Shown here: positions 51,380 to 60,013 of the stretch, piece by piece
How positions within the stretch are numbered: the first letter of the stretch is position 1
How the letters are laid out: every line of letters starts with the position of its first letter
Origin: an uncultured Lachnospiraceae bacterium
GTDB taxonomy: Bacteria; Bacillota; Clostridia; Lachnospirales; Lachnospiraceae
Length of the DNA stretch: 61,184 nt
Assembly (NCBI GenBank): GCA_930989745.1
Contig: CAKNMY010000004.1
Span: 1-61,184, forward strand
Reading direction: 5' to 3'
Translations under genes and position numbers: made by a program
Notes under the pieces: generated by a model
Told to the model about the DNA's origin: nothing
What the model saw: the letters and a program-made list of their open reading frames with translations, nothing else
Database searches by the model: none

Positions 51380-51994
51380 CTATCCGAACCACCGAAACTG
51401 CAGCTTCACCCGTTCCGGATGCAGAAGGACTTCACGCACTGCATCGGGAAGCGCATCCTCGAGAATCTTCTCCTCACCGCTTCCCTTTTCCACTGTCAGA
51501 ATATCAGAAAAGCCGAGAAGCGGATACAGTGTGCACCACCAGTTATGGCCTTTCCCCTCACCGATGCACACGATCAGCGATTCATACCGGCCAGCAGGAA
51601 GATACATATCTCCCCAGCGTTTTTCCGGATATACCGCTTCTCCCCAGGAGACACTTACCTCATCGCTGCTCCCGTTTTCACGCACCGCATCCCCTGCGGA
51701 TTTCTCAATCTTCTCCAGTGATGTTTCCAGAAGCCGCTCTGTCTCCTCCTTTGTTCCGGCATCGGAGAGGATCCCGGACAGAGTCTGCGCTACCGCGTTC
51801 TTCACCTGCATCTTCAGCTCCTGATCTTCCTGTGAATCGCTGTTGGCGCGGATATGAAAACGCACCACCGCCTGCTCCGTTTCCTGCACCGCGCGAATAC
51901 GGCTGCGTTCCCGCGCGCCCGCCGCTGCCGCCCCGGCCAGAGCCAGAAGAAGCACCGCAGCGGCAAGAAGCCGCCTTACTTTACTGTATGTCAT
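51380..51994 (-). CDS. spoIIR: Stage II sporulation protein R
   Basis: This 204-residue exported protein has an N-terminal hydrophobic segment (about 8-25) and the SpoIIR core: VVRFHIRANSDSQEDQELKMQVKNAV (in pieces), VSWGEAVYPEKRWGDMYLPAGRYESL, and IGEGKGHNWWCTLYPLL with its WW pair. It is the forespore signal that switches on SpoIIGA and so activates sigma-E in the mother cell. A candidate sigma-F promoter lies just upstream, as expected from its biology. It follows the germination operon. Confidence 0.94.
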   Translation of the reverse strand: MTYSKVRRLLAAAVLLLALAGAAAAGARERSRIRAVQETEQAVVRFHIRANSDSQEDQELKMQVKNAVAQTLSGILSDAGTKEETERLLETSLEKIEKSAGDAVRENGSSDEVSVSWGEAVYPEKRWGDMYLPAGRYESLIVCIGEGKGHNWWCTLYPLLGFSDILTVEKGSGEEKILEDALPDAVREVLLHPERVKLQFRWFG

Positions 51995-52018
51995 GGCAAT
52001 CCCATCCTTTTTTATTTA

Positions 52019-52048
52019 GAGGATTGCCGTATATCGCCCTGTTTAAAC
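52019..52048 (-). promoter_or_regulatory. Candidate sigma-F promoter of spoIIR
   Basis: GTTTA (52044-52048), a 15-bp spacer and GGCAATCCTC (52019-52028) on the minus strand fit the sigma-F pattern GYWTA-N15-GGNRANAMTW, with two -10 mismatches. Confidence 0.6.
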
Positions 52049-52675
52049 CTTGTCAAGCAGTAGGATTCTTCCCTCCTCGACATTCAATTCGGGGAATGAC
52101 GGAATCGTATTGTAATTATAGTACTCCTGGTACAGCGTTCCCAGCTCCAGCGCCCTGGACTTCTCCTGCTCCGGCCGGTTCTCATACATACCGCTTAAGA
52201 ATTCCCCAAGAGATGTCCCGGTTCCCTCTGCCGCCGCAATAACTTCCCCCGGTTCATCACAGACAAAGACTCTGGCATTCTGCCCCAGAATCTCCTCGCT
52301 CTGCAGGTAGCGCAGCGTCTCCTCATACTCCTGCGGGCGGCGCAGAAGCCTTCGCGAAAACAGAATCGCCTGCACATGTCCCAGATCCAGATAGTACTCC
52401 TGGCTTTCATCATATCTCTGACGGATCTGCGCAAAGTCGCTGCCCGAAAAGGCAAGCGGCTGCTTTCCCTCGTTTTTCTGACTGCCCTCCTGTTTCTCCT
52501 TTCCGGTACTTCCGGCAAGATTCGCCATAGCGTAGATCACCTCATACGCATCATTCTTATAATCCACAGAAAAGGAGAGCGGATACGCGCGCTTTTCCGG
52601 CTCAATGGCCGCACAGCCGCAGAGCAGTTCAGAAGCCGCAAATAAAAGCACGGCTATACAAATCAGTTTCTTCAT
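52043..52675 (-). CDS. gerKC: Short Ger(x)C-type spore germination lipoprotein
   Basis: This is a 210-residue protein started at MKKLICIAVLLFAASELLCGC, with GGAGGAG upstream and a lipobox LCGC. Residues about 25-200 follow the N-terminal domain of Ger(x)C proteins: EKRAYPLSFSVDY, GHVQAILFSRRLL and EILGQNARVFVCDEPGE. Typical family members are about 380-400 residues, so the second domain is missing. Its ATG overlaps the stop of the GerB-type gene by 4 nt (ATGA). It should be the outer-leaflet lipoprotein partner of the GerA/GerB receptor. Confidence 0.75.
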   Translation of the reverse strand: MKKLICIAVLLFAASELLCGCAAIEPEKRAYPLSFSVDYKNDAYEVIYAMANLAGSTGKEKQEGSQKNEGKQPLAFSGSDFAQIRQRYDESQEYYLDLGHVQAILFSRRLLRRPQEYEETLRYLQSEEILGQNARVFVCDEPGEVIAAAEGTGTSLGEFLSGMYENRPEQEKSRALELGTLYQEYYNYNTIPSFPELNVEEGRILLLDKV

Positions 52676-53724
52676 TTTCTCCTCCATTTCCGGCAAAGCC
52701 ACATGAAAAGCGGTACCGCAGTCAGCACCGGAGTATAAAACCATCTGAGCGCATCACCGTAAAAGCTTCGGATATCCTTCTCACCCCATGTGATGAGCGC
52801 TCCGGCCAGGATCAGCAGAGCCAGCACATAGCCGCCCTTGGTAAATGTCCCGAATTTTCCAATCGTCCTGCCGTAAAAGAGTACGCTTCCGAGCCCGAAA
52901 AGCAGGGAAAAAAGAAGAAATGCCATCCAGAGAATATCGAATCGGTCAAGGAAGCCCCCCGGCAGAATGATCCTGGACATCAGTTTTAAAATCGGAGTCT
53001 CCTGGCGTACAAGTCCTTCATACCCAAAGATCCCCAACAGGATCAGAAGCGCGCTTCCCGTAATGAGCGTGACCAGCAGCGCGGCTCTCGCCATATGCGG
53101 AAATGCCTGACCTTTTCCCTGCACATGATTCAGAAGAAACGGCAGGACCGACAAAACCATACATGCCCCGTAGTATGCGTACGCCCCCTGAACCGTCCCC
53201 GAAACGCTCAGAGCAGGCGCCTCGTCCAGCAGCTTCGGATTGACCGCGCCGGCAGCGACCGCGAGCATCAGAAAGAATCCGAGCATCAGGAGCGGATACG
53301 CGGCTTCCCCCATGCGGCCGCGCCGCTGCAGATCGCTTCCCGTCCCCAAGAGGCTCACCGCCAGCAGCAAAACCGCAGCGGTCAGGCCCTGAGAACCGGT
53401 CAGCAGGTACGCAGTCGTCATATCCACCGCCTCAGCCAGCAAGAAGGAGCCCGTGAGTACCAGATACGAGAGATAGAGCAGTCGCAGAAGCGTTCCCCCC
53501 ACCCTGCCCAGCAAAAGTTCAGGATCCCGATAGGCCTGCGCCGCACGGACCAGCACCAGAAGATATAAGAGTACGGCGGCAAACCCTGTCAGCAGTCCCA
53601 GCAGTCCGCTTCTTCCGAGAAGCGCCGGCTCCTTCGTGAGGATCAGCAGAAATGCCCCCGTAAGCCCGACCGCGATCTGGCGTTTCAGCTGTATTCCGGT
53701 GATCCGGTTATTATCTGAAAACAT
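52672..53724 (-). CDS. gerKB: GerAB/ArcD/ProY-type germinant receptor membrane subunit
   Basis: This 350-residue membrane protein has about ten hydrophobic helices and the GerB-type start ITGIQLKRQIAVGLTGAFLL. The family is related to amino acid permeases and forms the B subunit of nutrient germinant receptors in the spore inner membrane. It lies 2 nt after gerKA and overlaps gerKC, giving the usual A-B-C order. The germinant cannot be read from the sequence. Confidence 0.87.
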   Translation of the reverse strand: MFSDNNRITGIQLKRQIAVGLTGAFLLILTKEPALLGRSGLLGLLTGFAAVLLYLLVLVRAAQAYRDPELLLGRVGGTLLRLLYLSYLVLTGSFLLAEAVDMTTAYLLTGSQGLTAAVLLLAVSLLGTGSDLQRRGRMGEAAYPLLMLGFFLMLAVAAGAVNPKLLDEAPALSVSGTVQGAYAYYGACMVLSVLPFLLNHVQGKGQAFPHMARAALLVTLITGSALLILLGIFGYEGLVRQETPILKLMSRIILPGGFLDRFDILWMAFLLFSLLFGLGSVLFYGRTIGKFGTFTKGGYVLALLILAGALITWGEKDIRSFYGDALRWFYTPVLTAVPLFMWLCRKWRRK

Positions 53725-53726
53725 GT

Positions 53727-55229
53727 CTACTCTCCTCTCTGCTCTCGCGCGTCATCACCCATGCGCAGACGTATCCTCTCCCCGCGCCGGGCAAATACCG
53801 GGCGGCGGCGCATACGCACCAGCGGTCCCCGGAAGATACCGTCTCTGTCCTTTTCGTATCCCTTCAGCCCGCTTCCGATAAACGGCATGAGATACGGAAT
53901 CCGGAAGCTTGTCAGCCCTGCCAGATGTCCCTGCACCAGATAACAGCCGCACACAATGCCAAAGATGCCGAACCATCCGCCCAGAAGAATAAATCCGTAT
54001 TTCAGCAGCCTGAAAGGCGCGGAAAATTCCTCATCCGGAATAGCGAAGGAACTCAGGGCGCTGAGCGCCACCACAACTACAGCCATCGGGCTGACAAGGT
54101 TCGCTCCCACGGCCGCGTCGCCGATGATCAGTCCGCCGACAATCCCTATGGTCCCGCCCAGCGGACCAGGCATCCGCACGCCGGCCTCCCGGATCAGCTC
54201 GAATGCCAGCTCCATAAACAGTACCTCAAGAATACTCGGGAACGGAACCCCCTGACGCGCCTCCGCAAATGACAGCAGCAGATGCGTCGGCAGGATCTGG
54301 GTATGGAAATTGATAACCGCCAGATAGACGCCGGAAAACATCATTGCCAGTATGACCGCCGCATAGCGGATGAACCGCTGGAACGTGACAATCTCAAAGC
54401 GGTTGTAGCGGTCCTCTCCCGCCTGCATGAAGCTGGAAAAAGTGGTGGGAAGTATAAGCGCGTTCGGCGCATTGTCGCACAGCAGCGCCACTCTGCCGTT
54501 CAGAATCTCCATCGCCGCTCTGTCGGGCCGCTCCGTCGTCTCAAACTGCGGAAACGGAGACATCCAGCGTTCCTCTGCAAGCTGCTCCACCATACCGGTG
54601 TCAAACACTCCGTCGACTTCAAAATTTTTAAGTTTTTCCCTGATATCATCCAGCAGGCTCTCATATGCCAGCCCGTCCATGTACACCAGAGCCAGCATGG
54701 TCTGGGAGCGTTTTCCCACGGTCATCTCCTCCACCTTCAGGTCCGTGCTGCGGATGCGTTTGCGGATCAGGGCAGCATTCACCTTCTCCGACTCCGTAAA
54801 GCCCTCGCTGGAACCACGCAGCGCTTTCTCAAACTCCGCCTTCGGCACGCCCCTGGAGGGATATCCCTTTGAGGCGATCTTGACCGCGCGGTCATATCTG
54901 TCGAGAAACATTACCGCATTGCCCGCAAGCATTGCCGCCATGGCCTCCTCCATGGTTGCAAGCTCTTTCACATCGGAAATCCCAAGGCTGTTTTCCCGGA
55001 TACACTTCAAAATTTCTCTCTGCGGCATCTCCCACAGGCGATTGATCATCTGGCCGACCAGGGAATCCCGGAGCATCATATTGCTGACCGCAGTCTCTAT
55101 ATAGACGACAAAGCACACGAGCTGTCTGTCCCTGCCCAGCTTCATCGGCCGTATGTGAATATCCGCGCACCCCTCGCACTGTGAGCGGACATACGCTTCA
55201 TTTTCCCTTATATTCAGCGATATATCCAT
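53727..55229 (-). CDS. gerKA: GerA-family spore germination receptor subunit A
   Basis: This 500-residue protein has an N-terminal soluble domain (about 1-280, including VKELATMEEAMAAMLAGNAVMFLD), then a membrane domain with five or more helices (about 290-460, with RQGVPFPSILEVLFMELAFELIREAGVRMP in pieces and GGTIGIVGGLIIGDAAV). These are standard for GerAA/GerKA. It forms the germinant receptor with the next two genes. GGAGG precedes the ATG. Confidence 0.92.
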   Translation of the reverse strand: MDISLNIRENEAYVRSQCEGCADIHIRPMKLGRDRQLVCFVVYIETAVSNMMLRDSLVGQMINRLWEMPQREILKCIRENSLGISDVKELATMEEAMAAMLAGNAVMFLDRYDRAVKIASKGYPSRGVPKAEFEKALRGSSEGFTESEKVNAALIRKRIRSTDLKVEEMTVGKRSQTMLALVYMDGLAYESLLDDIREKLKNFEVDGVFDTGMVEQLAEERWMSPFPQFETTERPDRAAMEILNGRVALLCDNAPNALILPTTFSSFMQAGEDRYNRFEIVTFQRFIRYAAVILAMMFSGVYLAVINFHTQILPTHLLLSFAEARQGVPFPSILEVLFMELAFELIREAGVRMPGPLGGTIGIVGGLIIGDAAVGANLVSPMAVVVVALSALSSFAIPDEEFSAPFRLLKYGFILLGGWFGIFGIVCGCYLVQGHLAGLTSFRIPYLMPFIGSGLKGYEKDRDGIFRGPLVRMRRRPVFARRGERIRLRMGDDAREQRGE

Positions 55230-55253
55230 AATCTTCCTCCTTCCGGGAAATGG

Positions 55254-55284
55254 TAAAAGAGACGCCTGTGATCAAGCGTCTCTC
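55254..55284 (-). terminator. Terminator between gntR and gerKA
   Basis: AGAGACGC pairs with GCGTCTCT and is followed by TTTTACC on the minus strand. It separates ispE-gntR from the germination operon. Confidence 0.75.
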
Positions 55285-55319
55285 TTATCATTTCCAACTA
55301 TGGACAGATTATGCAGGGC

Positions 55320-55994
55320 TCAGCCCTCTTCGCGCATCCTCAGAATGATTGCCTCCTCCTGCTGCTGAACATGGCTGCGGATCTCCCGCTTTGCCGTCTC
55401 AGTGTCGCGCAGGCGGATCGCCTCATACATCGCGCGGTGCTCCGCAGCGAGCTTTCTGCGCTGCTTCGTATCCTTCAGATACTCCATGCGGTAGCGGTAC
55501 ATCTGCTCCCGCAGATTGCTCAGAATCTGATTGAGTCTCTGATTCCCCGCCGCGTCATAGATCCTGTCGTGAAACCGGACGTCCGCCTCCGCTACCGCTG
55601 TCAGATCTTCACTGTCCGCAAGGCTCTCGAAATACTCTCCGGCCTCCCGGATCGCTTCCAGCTGCTCCGGCGTGACCCGCTCGCAGGCAAAGCCGATCGC
55701 GAGCTCGTCCAGTCCGATGCGGACCTCCAGCACTTCCTTCAAGTCCTTCTCCGTAATCTTCGCCACCTGCGCGCCGCGGCGCGGCACCATGAGGACCAGC
55801 CCCTCCAGCTCCAGCATCCGGATCGCCTCCCGGATGGGGGTACGGCTTACGCCCAGCTCATTTGCCAGCCGTATCTCCATGAGGCGCTCGCCGGGCTTTA
55901 ATTCGCCCCGCAGGATGGCGCCCCGAAGTGTCTTAAATACCACATCCCTCAGCGGAAGATAATCATCCGCGATCAATTGCAGCTTACTTGTCAT
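55320..55994 (-). CDS. GntR-family (FadR/FCD subfamily) transcriptional regulator
   Basis: This 224-residue protein has a winged helix-turn-helix (about 20-75, RLANELGVSRTPIREAIRMLELEGLV) and an FCD effector domain (about 90-215) with metal-binding candidates Asp/His in ADVRFHDRIYDAAGN and His in AAEHRAMYEAI. Such regulators bind small carboxylates. Its start overlaps the end of ispE by 11 nt, so it is translationally coupled to an isoprenoid gene, which gives no clue to its target. Confidence 0.9.
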   Translation of the reverse strand: MTSKLQLIADDYLPLRDVVFKTLRGAILRGELKPGERLMEIRLANELGVSRTPIREAIRMLELEGLVLMVPRRGAQVAKITEKDLKEVLEVRIGLDELAIGFACERVTPEQLEAIREAGEYFESLADSEDLTAVAEADVRFHDRIYDAAGNQRLNQILSNLREQMYRYRMEYLKDTKQRRKLAAEHRAMYEAIRLRDTETAKREIRSHVQQQEEAIILRMREEG

Positions 55995-56862
55995 CCATCG
56001 TTCCTCCGTTCTGGAACGGAACCGTCAAAAATACCTGGCGTGCCAGACGGCTCTTTCTGAGCTCCGCGGCCGCGCGCTTTGCTTTCTCGCCGTCGTCAAA
56101 AACGCCGAATACAGTGGGGCCGCTTCCGCTCATCAGGGCGCCCAGGGCTCCGTGCTTCTTCATGTGCTTCTTAATCTCATCAATTACGGGATATTCCGGT
56201 ATGGTTACACGCTCCAGTACATTCTCCATCCGGGACACAATCCCGTGCAGATCGGCCATTCTTATCGCTTCGATCATTCCGTCAATATCCGGGTGATCTG
56301 TAATCTCATCCGCCCGCAGGTTTGTATAAACAAACTTGGTGGAAACGTTGACGGCAGGCTTGCCGATCAACAGATGGCAGGCCGGCATGGGGGGAAGAGG
56401 AGTCAGTATCTCCCCGATACCCTCCGCAAGTGCCGTACCCCGCATGATGCAGTAGGGCACATCCGCTCCGATCTTCACGCCCCGCTTCATCAGCTCCTGC
56501 TGGGTAAGCCCCAGGTGAAAGAGGCGGTTGACGCCCACCATCACGGCAGCCGCATCCGTACTGCCTCCTGCCATACCCGCTGCCACAGGGATAAATTTCT
56601 TCAGATCAATGGAAACTCCCTGCTGTATCTCAAATTCGTCCATCAGAAGCTTTGCCGCTTTATAGGTCAGGTTACTCTCGTCACAAGGCAAAAACGGCAG
56701 GTTCGTCTGTACATGAATTCCCGGTTCCTTGCTGATTTCAAGATCAATCTGGTCATACATGCGAATGGTCTGCATGATCATGCGGACTTCGTGATAGCCG
56801 TCCGGTCTTTTTTTCACCACATCCAGTCCCAGATTAATCTTTGCCATTCCTCGTAATCTCAT
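55984..56862 (-). CDS. ispE: 4-diphosphocytidyl-2-C-methyl-D-erythritol kinase
   Basis: This 292-residue GHMP kinase carries out the fourth step of the MEP isoprenoid pathway. It has GMAKINLGLDVVKKRPDGYHEVRMIM at the start (in pieces), the ATP-binding loop PVAAGMAGGSTDAAA (about 92-106) and the C-terminal GALMSGSGPTVFGVF. It overlaps the gntR gene by 11 nt. The sipL homologue lies 72 nt upstream on the same strand. Confidence 0.95.
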   Translation of the reverse strand: MRLRGMAKINLGLDVVKKRPDGYHEVRMIMQTIRMYDQIDLEISKEPGIHVQTNLPFLPCDESNLTYKAAKLLMDEFEIQQGVSIDLKKFIPVAAGMAGGSTDAAAVMVGVNRLFHLGLTQQELMKRGVKIGADVPYCIMRGTALAEGIGEILTPLPPMPACHLLIGKPAVNVSTKFVYTNLRADEITDHPDIDGMIEAIRMADLHGIVSRMENVLERVTIPEYPVIDEIKKHMKKHGALGALMSGSGPTVFGVFDDGEKAKRAAAELRKSRLARQVFLTVPFQNGGTMDDK

Positions 56863-56934
56863 CTATATATTCTCTCCAGTTCTTGTTGTATACAATTTTC
56901 ATTGTACACGGTTTTCCCCGGATTCGCAAGCACA

Positions 56935-58491
56935 TTAGACCTTTTTTACGACCAGAAGCCTCTGGCCGGTCCGGAGAGCGTCATCCTTCATCTGGTTCAT
57001 CTCCCGGATATCCTCCGCGGTGGTATAAAACTCCTTCGCGATATCCCAGAGCGTATCCCCCTGCTGCACAATGTAGCAGACAATGCCCGGCATGCTCTGA
57101 AATTTCTCCATGTCGAGCTCCCGCTCCTCGATGCCGCGGATAATCTCCGTCTGCTCTCTTCGGAGCACCATGGCATTCAGATTCACAACCGCCTTCGCCT
57201 CGATCTCATTGCTGTCCGCCATGGTCGTGGAGAGCTGTTCCAGTCCTGAGCGCAGATAGAAGACGCAGTCCGGGGAAATTCCCGGAGCCTCAATGGTATG
57301 GCTGAAGGGAATCGCGCTCTCCATGGAATAAAACGGCATCTCATCGTTGCTGATGATATACAGGACGCGCACCTGCACCACACCCTGCACCTGAATGCCG
57401 TCCTGGACGATCCGCGCTTCATCGAGCTTCACGCTTCCGTCACTGTGGCAGATCTGCAGAATCTTTCCCTCCGGCTCCCGCGTCTTCAGCCGCTCCGCCA
57501 CCCGGCATTTGGCAAAATTGCGCACCAGCAGTTCCTCCAGAGTCTCGGGCGTGCGCTGCAGAACGCACTCCTTCCGCGGAGTATAGACATCCAGAAGCTG
57601 ACGGTACTCTCTCTGACTGTACAGCAGAATATCCATATCAAGAACCACATCCGCCTGCACAATACGCTCCTCACCGTCCGAATCCGGCTTGACTTCCAGC
57701 TCCGTCTGAGCCACAGCTACCTCTATATTCGGAATCATCTCCCCGGTGCAGCCCGAACACTCGATCTCCCCGGTAAAGGGAATTGCGTTCTCAATCCACT
57801 GCAGCGGGTTGGCCTCATCTTCGCCCTCATACAGCACAAACACGAACAATTCGCCCCGGGCGGTTACCCTGCCCTCCTCCGCGCGCAGCTCGAGCCCGCG
57901 GATCTCCGCATCCTTCCACAAAATTGCGTGCACATTCGGCTTGTTGGAGGCCACAAGAATCTCCTTGCGGATGCGCAGCGAATCCTTTTTGCTCATTGAC
58001 ATTTCAAGCACTGTGACCGGGCGGGTCTTTACCGATACGCCGTCCTCCTCCCTGACTCCCAGAGGCAGCGGTATCTCAAAGCCCGCGTCCACAGAAGCCT
58101 GAAACGTCACCACAGCCTTGACATTCAGCTTCCGCGTGTTCATAAGATGCAGGCTCAGATCCTCGATCTCCCATTTCAGCCGCACTTTATCTCCGCTCTG
58201 CAGCCCTTCCAGGCGCAGAATCTCATTGATCGGCAGATTTCCCTGAAGGCTATGTACGCGTCCCTCTCCTCCGTCTTCCACATACAGCAGAAAAAAAGTA
58301 AGTTTTCCCATAATCCGCGCCTGGCCCTCAGCAATCTGAACCTCCTCCACAGATACCTCGCCCTTTTTCTGTATCATCCGCCCCACGTCCGGCTTACTGT
58401 CAGGCACATTTACATCCTCATCAAACGTGATCTGGCTGACCGCATCGCTTTTTGTCTTTACCATATGCAGAATATTCTTTAAAATTTCCAT
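56935..58491 (-). CDS. sipL: SipL-like spore coat/SpoIVA-interacting protein (DUF3794 plus LysM)
   Basis: This 518-residue protein is nearly the length of Clostridioides difficile SipL. It has repeated DUF3794-like domains (about 30-130, 180-280 and 320-430, each with a QARIMGKLTFFLLYVED or GVVQVRVLYIISND strand pair) and a C-terminal LysM (about 468-518, YIVQQGDTLWDIAKEFYTT). SipL anchors SpoIVA and coat proteins around the forespore in Clostridia. A sigma-E promoter candidate lies just upstream. It precedes ispE, gntR, the germination operon and spoIIR, a sporulation-rich block. Confidence 0.88.
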   Translation of the reverse strand: MEILKNILHMVKTKSDAVSQITFDEDVNVPDSKPDVGRMIQKKGEVSVEEVQIAEGQARIMGKLTFFLLYVEDGGEGRVHSLQGNLPINEILRLEGLQSGDKVRLKWEIEDLSLHLMNTRKLNVKAVVTFQASVDAGFEIPLPLGVREEDGVSVKTRPVTVLEMSMSKKDSLRIRKEILVASNKPNVHAILWKDAEIRGLELRAEEGRVTARGELFVFVLYEGEDEANPLQWIENAIPFTGEIECSGCTGEMIPNIEVAVAQTELEVKPDSDGEERIVQADVVLDMDILLYSQREYRQLLDVYTPRKECVLQRTPETLEELLVRNFAKCRVAERLKTREPEGKILQICHSDGSVKLDEARIVQDGIQVQGVVQVRVLYIISNDEMPFYSMESAIPFSHTIEAPGISPDCVFYLRSGLEQLSTTMADSNEIEAKAVVNLNAMVLRREQTEIIRGIEERELDMEKFQSMPGIVCYIVQQGDTLWDIAKEFYTTAEDIREMNQMKDDALRTGQRLLVVKKV

Positions 58492-58526
58492 ATCGAACCC
58501 CTCTCCCCTGATTTACCATTACTTTT

Positions 58527-58553
58527 AATCTATGATATTCCGGACGCCCTTAT
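58527..58553 (-). promoter_or_regulatory. Candidate sigma-E promoter of sipL
   Basis: ATA (58551-58553), a 16-bp spacer and CATAGATT (58527-58534) on the minus strand match the sigma-E pattern ATA-N16/18-CATANNNT. It lies 36 nt before the ATG. Confidence 0.65.
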
Positions 58554-58563
58554 GCCCCGTATT

Positions 58564-58983
58564 TCAACTGTCCTCAAAGAGCACCGGCAGTTCCTGATTC
58601 TCTGTGCGCACCACAATATACGGACACGATCCGTCTGATTTCTGTTCTTCCCTCGACTGCGGGCCCAAAAGTTTCGTGCGGAAGATCACTGTCGCCCCGG
58701 ATGATGACAGGCTTTCGATCTGTATGCTGTAACCTCCGGTCTCCTGTTTTCCATATCCCCGCATCAGATACAATACCTCTCCGTCCTGATAGCAGAGCTG
58801 GTAGGGCTCCTCCCCCTGCTCCTCCATCGTCTTCATCACTTCCTCGGGGATGTCCTCCGTCTTCATCACCGTATAGGCAAGCTCTTTCTCCCCGTTCCGG
58901 TCAATGCGCTCCGCCCTGCACCCGCCCGCCAAAAGCAGCAGGCATACCAGGCACAGAGCAGCCGGAATCCGCCCTTTTTTCAT
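58564..58983 (-). CDS. PrcB-C-like lipoprotein
   Basis: This is a 139-residue protein started at MKKGRIPAALCLVCLLLLAGGC, with GGAGG 8 nt upstream. The signal peptide ends in a lipobox (AGGC). The rest fits a PrcB C-terminal-type domain: VLYLMRGYGKQETGGYSIQIESLSSS (in pieces), VIFRTKLLGP and CPYIVVRTENQELPVLFED. In spirochaetes PrcB assists a dentilisin-type protease, and in Clostridia the role is unknown. It stands just upstream of sipL on the same strand. Confidence 0.65.
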   Translation of the reverse strand: MKKGRIPAALCLVCLLLLAGGCRAERIDRNGEKELAYTVMKTEDIPEEVMKTMEEQGEEPYQLCYQDGEVLYLMRGYGKQETGGYSIQIESLSSSGATVIFRTKLLGPQSREEQKSDGSCPYIVVRTENQELPVLFEDS

Positions 58984-59066
58984 CTCGGTTTCCTCCCGGG
59001 ATTTCACACAGCGGAAAGGCCGCTGTATTTTCATAAATATTTTATGATACCCCTGCCCAAATATGC

Positions 59067-59095
59067 TTGCAAAGCCCGTATTTTTTCCGTATAAT
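59067..59095 (+). promoter_or_regulatory. Promoter of plsC
   Basis: TTGCAA (59067-59072), a 17-bp spacer and TATAAT (59090-59095). The start site would lie about 59102, right before a long palindrome. Confidence 0.65.
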
Positions 59096-59109
59096 ATTTT
59101 CTAAGCACA

Positions 59110-59133
59110 TCTATATACCGAGCGGTATATAGA
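59110..59133. promoter_or_regulatory. TetR-type operator palindrome at plsC
   Basis: Arms TCTATATACCG and CGGTATATAGA are perfect over 11 bp with a 2-bp centre (AG). The ACCG-N2-CGGT core is typical of TetR-family operators. It lies at about +8 to +31 of the plsC transcript, where binding would block transcription. Confidence 0.65.
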
Positions 59134-59169
59134 CAGAATACATACGAAACCTGTGGAGGATTCATTGTT

Positions 59170-59910
59170 ATGATTCGATTTCTCATCGTCTGTATTGAAG
59201 TCACTGGATTTCTGATTATCTTCATTCCCGTCATGCTTGTGGAGATGCTGATCGGAAAATTCAATCCCCGCGCCAAGGATATCAGCACGCTGCGCATTGT
59301 CCAGGGCGCGTTCCGGCTCATCCTCTGGACCACCGGCGTCCGGATCACTGAGATCGGACACGAAAATGTCCCGTCAGACCGGCCGGTGCTCTATATCGGA
59401 AATCACCGCAGCTACTTCGACATCCTGCTCACCTATACCCGCTGTGAACGCCTGACCGGCTATGTGGCAAAGAAGTCCATGGAGAAGGTTCCGCTTTTGT
59501 CCACCTGGATGAGATTCCTGCACTGTCTGTTCATGGACAGGGAGAATCTGAAGGAGGCGCTCAAGACTATCCTTGAGGGTGTGGAGCTCATCAAATCCGG
59601 CATCTCCGTCTGCATCTTTCCGGAGGGAACCCGCAGCCGCAACGACAGCGATCTCGACATGCTCCCGTTCCATGAGGGCAGCTTCAAGCTTGCCACCAAG
59701 ACGGACTGCCCCATCATCCCGATCTCCATCAACAACAGCTCCGCGATCTGGGAGAAGCAGTTCCCGAAGATCCGCAGATGCCATGTAATTGTGGAATACG
59801 GAAAGCCGATCATTCCTTCCGAGCTTTCCAGGGACGATAAGAAGCATATCGGAACGTATGTCCAGAACGTGATCCTGGAGACACTGAAAAAGAATGAACA
59901 GCTGCTTTAA
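59170..59910 (+). CDS. plsC: 1-acyl-sn-glycerol-3-phosphate acyltransferase
   Basis: This 246-residue membrane-associated enzyme makes phosphatidic acid from lysophosphatidic acid. The N-terminal helix (about 3-25) is followed by the acyltransferase motif NHRSYFD (HX4D, about 77-83), the FMDREN block, the EGTRSRN motif (about 154-160) and IPISINNS. It stands alone with its own promoter and the palindromic operator. AGGAT precedes the ATG weakly. The ECF transporter gene follows 103 nt downstream. Confidence 0.9.
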   Translation: MIRFLIVCIEVTGFLIIFIPVMLVEMLIGKFNPRAKDISTLRIVQGAFRLILWTTGVRITEIGHENVPSDRPVLYIGNHRSYFDILLTYTRCERLTGYVAKKSMEKVPLLSTWMRFLHCLFMDRENLKEALKTILEGVELIKSGISVCIFPEGTRSRNDSDLDMLPFHEGSFKLATKTDCPIIPISINNSSAIWEKQFPKIRRCHVIVEYGKPIIPSELSRDDKKHIGTYVQNVILETLKKNEQLL

Positions 59911-60013
59911 ACTGGACTGCTTAAAAAAATAGAAATTGGCACTTTCAATCAAGACACTTTTGCGTATAATTATTTTCAGACAAGAGCAAGACATGGAGAG
60001 GAGTTCTGATGTT

